Origin: Paraconexibacter antarcticus
Lineage (GTDB): Bacteria > Actinomycetota > Thermoleophilia > Solirubrobacterales > Solirubrobacteraceae
Assembly: GCF_024220175.1 (NCBI RefSeq)
Contig: NZ_CP098502.1
Location: 1,302,001-1,366,000 of the forward strand
Length of the DNA: 64,000 nucleotides
Reading direction: 5' to 3'
The notes beneath the pieces are model-generated. The model saw only the letters and a program-made list of their open reading frames with translations, was not told the DNA's origin and searched no databases. Both the position numbers and the translations under genes were made by a program. This document shows, piece after piece, positions 60,782 through 64,000 of this stretch (the first letter of the stretch is position 1; each line of letters opens with the position of its first letter).

Positions 60782-62049
60782 GACGCGCGATCGACGACTA
60801 CGGCAAGTGGCTCGGAGTCATCGCCTTCCTCATGGTCACCGCGACGCTCGCGGGCGGCTACATCCTCGTCAAGCAGCGGCTCCCGAACCCGTTCGCCTCG
60901 CGGTACACGCTGAAGGCCGAGTTCGACACGACGGCCGGCCTGAACCCGGGCCTCGGCCAGGCGGTGAACGTCGCCGGCGTGCGCGTCGGCACGATCACGA
61001 GCTCCGAGTACAAGGACGGCCTCGCCGTCGTGAAGATGCAGGTCGACCCCGGCAAGCTCCCGCACGTCTTCAACGACGCGCACGCCGTGCTCGTGCCGAA
61101 CACGCCGCTGAAGGACATGATCGTCGAGCTGTTCCCCGGCCACCGGACCGCCGGGGTGGCGCCGAGGTCCACGACGATCCCGGTGGCGCGCACGTCGCCG
61201 CCGGTCGACAGCGACGAGCTCACCGCCGCGCTGGACACGGACACCCGCCGCTTCTTCCAGGTGCTCGTCGCCGGTGTCGACAAGGGCCTCGACGGGCGCG
61301 GGCCGGACCTGCAGGCGCTCCTGAAGACGCTCAAGCCCACCGCCCAGCAGCTCCACGAGGTGACGCAGGCGATGGCCGGGCGACGCACGGAGCTCCGTCG
61401 CCTCGTCCACAGCCTCGCCGTGCTGACGACCGCGACGGCGTCGAAGGACCAGCAGCTCGCCGACGTCGTGACGGGCGGCAACGCCACGCTGCAGGCGCTC
61501 GCGCGCCAGGAGGCCGCCCTGCGCGCCTCGGTCGCGAAGCTCCCCGCCACGCTGTCGGCCACCTCGAGCACGCTCGCGAACCTCCGCGGCTTCTCCGGCG
61601 AGCTCACGCCGACCCTCGACGGGCTCGACCCGACGCTCCGCAAGCTCAAGCCGATCCTCAAGGCCGTCGACGACGTCGCCGTCCAGGGCGAGCCGGTGCT
61701 GCGCACGAAGCTCCGCCCGCTCGTCCGTCAGCTCCAGCCGCTGGCGGTGGACCTGTCGCCGACCACGCGCGACCTCAGCTCGGTCACCCCGTCGCTGACC
61801 AGCGCGTTCAAGATCCTGAACTACACGGTCAACGAGCTCGCCTACAACCCCTCCGGCGACGACGAGGGCTACCTCTTCTGGCTCGCCTGGTTCGCCCACA
61901 ACGCGAACTCGTTCACGTCCGTGCAGGACCCGCACGGCGCGGGCTGGCGCGGCGTCGCCCTCGTCTCCTGCAACAGCCTCATCAACGCGACCGGCAGCAT
62001 CGCGCCGCTCCTGAAGACGATCATCGGCCCTGCGCCGACGTGCAAGTAG
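60778..62049 (+). CDS. mceE: MCE-family protein MceE
   Basis: A 423-residue protein. N-terminal helix WLGVIAFLMVTATLAGGYIL, without the lipobox Cys that mycobacterial MceE (LprN) subunits have. MCE domain with NPGLGQAVNVAGVRVGTIT. Ends in CK after a hydrophobic-poor tail. Sits fifth among the MCE genes, which is the basis for the letter. Confidence 0.88.
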   Translation: MRRAIDDYGKWLGVIAFLMVTATLAGGYILVKQRLPNPFASRYTLKAEFDTTAGLNPGLGQAVNVAGVRVGTITSSEYKDGLAVVKMQVDPGKLPHVFNDAHAVLVPNTPLKDMIVELFPGHRTAGVAPRSTTIPVARTSPPVDSDELTAALDTDTRRFFQVLVAGVDKGLDGRGPDLQALLKTLKPTAQQLHEVTQAMAGRRTELRRLVHSLAVLTTATASKDQQLADVVTGGNATLQALARQEAALRASVAKLPATLSATSSTLANLRGFSGELTPTLDGLDPTLRKLKPILKAVDDVAVQGEPVLRTKLRPLVRQLQPLAVDLSPTTRDLSSVTPSLTSAFKILNYTVNELAYNPSGDDEGYLFWLAWFAHNANSFTSVQDPHGAGWRGVALVSCNSLINATGSIAPLLKTIIGPAPTCK

Positions 62050-62061
62050 ACCGCCAGCACC

Positions 62062-63462
62062 ATGGGATCCAAGCCTCCGTCACTCGCCGCCATCGCCACC
62101 GCCATGATCTTCGCGCTCTCGTGCTTCTGCGCGACGCTGTTCGTGTGGAAGGCGTTCGGCGGGACGACGCCGTTCCAGGCGCAGGGCTACCGCTTCCACG
62201 CCTCCTTCGGGTCCGACGCGACGAACCTCGCGAGCGGCTCCTCGGTCCGCATCGCCGGCGTCCCGGTCGGCAAGGTCGTGAAAGTCGAGCCGCAGAACGG
62301 CCGCTTCGACGCGACGATCGAGCTGAAGCGCCGCTACGCGCCGATCCCGGTCGACGCGAAGGCGACGACCCGCATCAAGACGCTGCTCGGTGAGACGTTC
62401 ATCGAGCTGACGCCCGGCTCCCCGAACGCCCCGAAGCTCAGGGAGGGCGGCAGCCTCAAGCTCTCCAACATCGGCCAGCCGCAGGCCGTCGACCAGGTGC
62501 TCGGCGCGTTCGACAAGACGACGCGCGAGGAGTTCAAGAACTTCCTCTCCGACCTGTCGATCGGGCTCGACGGCCGCGGGAACGACCTCAACGCGCTGCT
62601 CGGAAACGCCGGCCCCGCGACCGACGCGCTCGCCCGTCTCGTCACGACGCTCGACGCGCAGAAGCCCGCCTTCAAGGCGCTCATCCGGGACACCGGGGAC
62701 GCGCTGACCGCCGTCGGCGAGCGCGGCACCGACGTCCAGAGCCTCGTCCGCTCCGGCAACAGCCTGCTCAGCGCGACGGCCGCGCGCAACAAGGAGCTCA
62801 CCGCAACGATCCGCGTGCTGCCGCCGTTCCTCCGCGAGGCGCGCGTGACGGCGAACGAGCTCGAGGGGGTCGCCCGTGACGCCGCCCCGACGCTCGCCAC
62901 GCTTCGCCCGGTCGCCCCGCTCGTCCGGCCCGCGCTCATCGAGGCGTCGAAGCTCGCGCCGCAGCTGAAGGGCGCCTTCCGCGAGCTCGGCCCGGTGCTC
63001 GACGCCGCAGGCCCGGCCCTCCCGGCGCTCACGCGGACGCTGAAGGCGGCGCGGCCGCTCCTCGTCCAGCTTGAGGCCGCCGGCCGCCAGCTCGTCCCGG
63101 TCGTCCAGTACGCGAACCTCTACCGCCAGGACGCGGTGACCGCGATCGCGAACCTCGGCGCCGCGACCCAGGCGAAGGACGCAAGCGGCCAGCACTACCT
63201 GCGGGTCATCGTCCCGATCCTCAACGAGGCCGTCGCCGGCGGCTCGCAGCGCATCGGCACGAACCGTCATAACCCGTACCTGGCCCCGGGGGCGATCGCC
63301 GAGCTCGCGAAGGGCAAGGGCCTCCCGTCCTCGGACTGCCGCAACGTGGGCAACCCCACGCCGATCCAGCTGGGTGGCGCGCCGCCGTGCTACACCGCGC
63401 CCGGGATCACGTTCAACGGCAAGACGTCGTACTACCCGAACGTGACGGCGGCGGCACCCTAG
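62062..63462 (+). CDS. mceF: MCE-family protein MceF
   Basis: A 466-residue protein. N-terminal helix IATAMIFALSCFCATLFVW, MCE domain (NLASGSSVRIAGVPVGKVVK, KTLLGETFIELTPGSP), helical region and a C-terminal domain with a Cys pair. ATG 62062, 12 bases after mceE. Completes the set of six MCE subunits. Confidence 0.9.
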   Translation: MGSKPPSLAAIATAMIFALSCFCATLFVWKAFGGTTPFQAQGYRFHASFGSDATNLASGSSVRIAGVPVGKVVKVEPQNGRFDATIELKRRYAPIPVDAKATTRIKTLLGETFIELTPGSPNAPKLREGGSLKLSNIGQPQAVDQVLGAFDKTTREEFKNFLSDLSIGLDGRGNDLNALLGNAGPATDALARLVTTLDAQKPAFKALIRDTGDALTAVGERGTDVQSLVRSGNSLLSATAARNKELTATIRVLPPFLREARVTANELEGVARDAAPTLATLRPVAPLVRPALIEASKLAPQLKGAFRELGPVLDAAGPALPALTRTLKAARPLLVQLEAAGRQLVPVVQYANLYRQDAVTAIANLGAATQAKDASGQHYLRVIVPILNEAVAGGSQRIGTNRHNPYLAPGAIAELAKGKGLPSSDCRNVGNPTPIQLGGAPPCYTAPGITFNGKTSYYPNVTAAAP

Positions 63463-63470
63463 AGGTCGCC

Positions 63471-64000
63471 GTGGCCCGTAGCCGTCGCCCACCGACCCCG
63501 CGCAAGGCCGCCGCCCGTCCGGCACGCCGCTACGCGCCCCGCCTGTCGGCGCCCGAGCGCCGCGAGCAGCTGCTCGAGGCGGCGCTCGACGTCGTGCGCG
63601 AGCACGGGTACGCGGGGCTGACGATGGAGGCGATCGCCCGCCGGGCCGGGGTGACGAAGCCGGTCGTCTACGACGCCTTCAACAACCGCGACGACGTGAT
63701 GACGACGCTGCTGTCGGCCGAGGAGCAGCGGGCGGTCGCCGAGATCCTCACCGCGATCGGCGCGATCGCGACCCCGGCCGGAGGGGGGCCGGAGGACCTG
63801 GCCGCCTTCGTCGTTGAGGCGATCGGCCGCGTCCTGCGCGCGATCACCGAGCGGCCGCGGAGCTACGAGCTGATCCTCCTGCAGGTCGAGGGGACACCGG
63901 CCCTCGTCCGGGAGCGGATCGACGCGGGCCGCGCGACGATCGTCGCGCGGGTGCAGCAGATCGTCGAGGGCCTGACCGCCGGTCCCGACGGCACGAGCCA
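63471..64000 (+). CDS. TetR-family regulator, 3' end cut by window
   Basis: At least 176 residues from GTG 63471, nine bases after mceF; the frame is still open at the window end. The HTH is clear (EQLLEAALDVVREHGYAGLT, then AIARRAGVTKPVVYDAFNNR). A ligand-binding domain follows. Its place at the end of the mce operon suggests that it controls lipid import, as TetR-type regulators do in other mce loci. Confidence 0.9.
   Translation, partial: MARSRRPPTPRKAAARPARRYAPRLSAPERREQLLEAALDVVREHGYAGLTMEAIARRAGVTKPVVYDAFNNRDDVMTTLLSAEEQRAVAEILTAIGAIATPAGGGPEDLAAFVVEAIGRVLRAITERPRSYELILLQVEGTPALVRERIDAGRATIVARVQQIVEGLTAGPDGTS

Noticed and set aside
1..64000. CRISPR arrays and ordinary tRNA genes
   Set aside because: No regularly spaced repeats were seen, and no tRNA cloverleaf apart from the tmRNA ends.

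Overview
The window is GC-rich DNA with dense, often 4-base-overlapping genes. It carries a complete Mce lipid-transport operon, an actinobacterial-type Tad pilus locus, an ftsE-ftsX-protease-RNase-smpB string and a tmRNA whose tag (ADSHEYALAA) resembles mycobacterial tags. This points to an actinomycete-phylum bacterium. A deep-branching lineage such as Thermoleophilia/Solirubrobacterales is my inference, not proven here.

Layout. 1-8.1 kb is a conserved core: ftsE (cut by the window start), ftsX, an S41 C-terminal processing protease, an RNB-domain exoribonuclease and smpB on +, then a site-2 metalloprotease and an M3 oligopeptidase on -. The tmRNA gene ssrA lies at 8525-8891. Directly after its terminator comes a lower-GC accessory island (about 8.9-23.0 kb). 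It holds a winged-helix-like gene, a gene behind two stacked perfect dyads, phage-like small membrane-protein genes with a repeated hairpin leader, a UvrD-like helicase divergent from a putative restriction-modification set (two SPPY/SPPF methyltransferases and an HNH nuclease), two identical copies of one IS3-family element, one copy of a second IS3-family element, and a possible serine-recombinase tail. Target-site duplications can be read for all three insertions, and the original 3' ends of two interrupted genes can be reconstructed.

23.1-29.1 kb holds a frameshifted cytochrome P450, a GAF-like/LuxR regulator, a cupin, a SAM methyltransferase, and a TetR regulator translationally coupled to an MGT-type glycosyltransferase. 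A secreted two-domain peptidoglycan hydrolase follows (29.1-30.9 kb). The Tad pilus operon runs right to left from 40.2 to 31.0 kb (two small pilins, TadE, TadG-like, CpaB, CpaE, CpaF, a VWA-TadB fusion, TadC). Just upstream are a DUF192 gene and two divergent response regulators, one without the phospho-acceptor Asp. 42-48 kb encodes two paralogous polytopic membrane proteins and a 960-residue secreted FN3-like repeat protein. 48-53 kb has a GST-like protein, a small stress-like protein, a glutaredoxin-like protein, hisD, and an unusual fusion of a HAD phosphatase with a duplicated, degenerate HisB-like (IGPD) region. From 53.3 kb to the end runs a full mce operon (two YrbE permeases, MceA-F) followed by a TetR regulator cut by the window end.

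The items most worth a second look are the HAD/IGPD-like fusion, the ssrA-flanking defence island with its repeated leader hairpins, the VWA-TadB fusion, and the palindromic operators upstream of the pilus operon, the island gene at 9423 and the mce operon.
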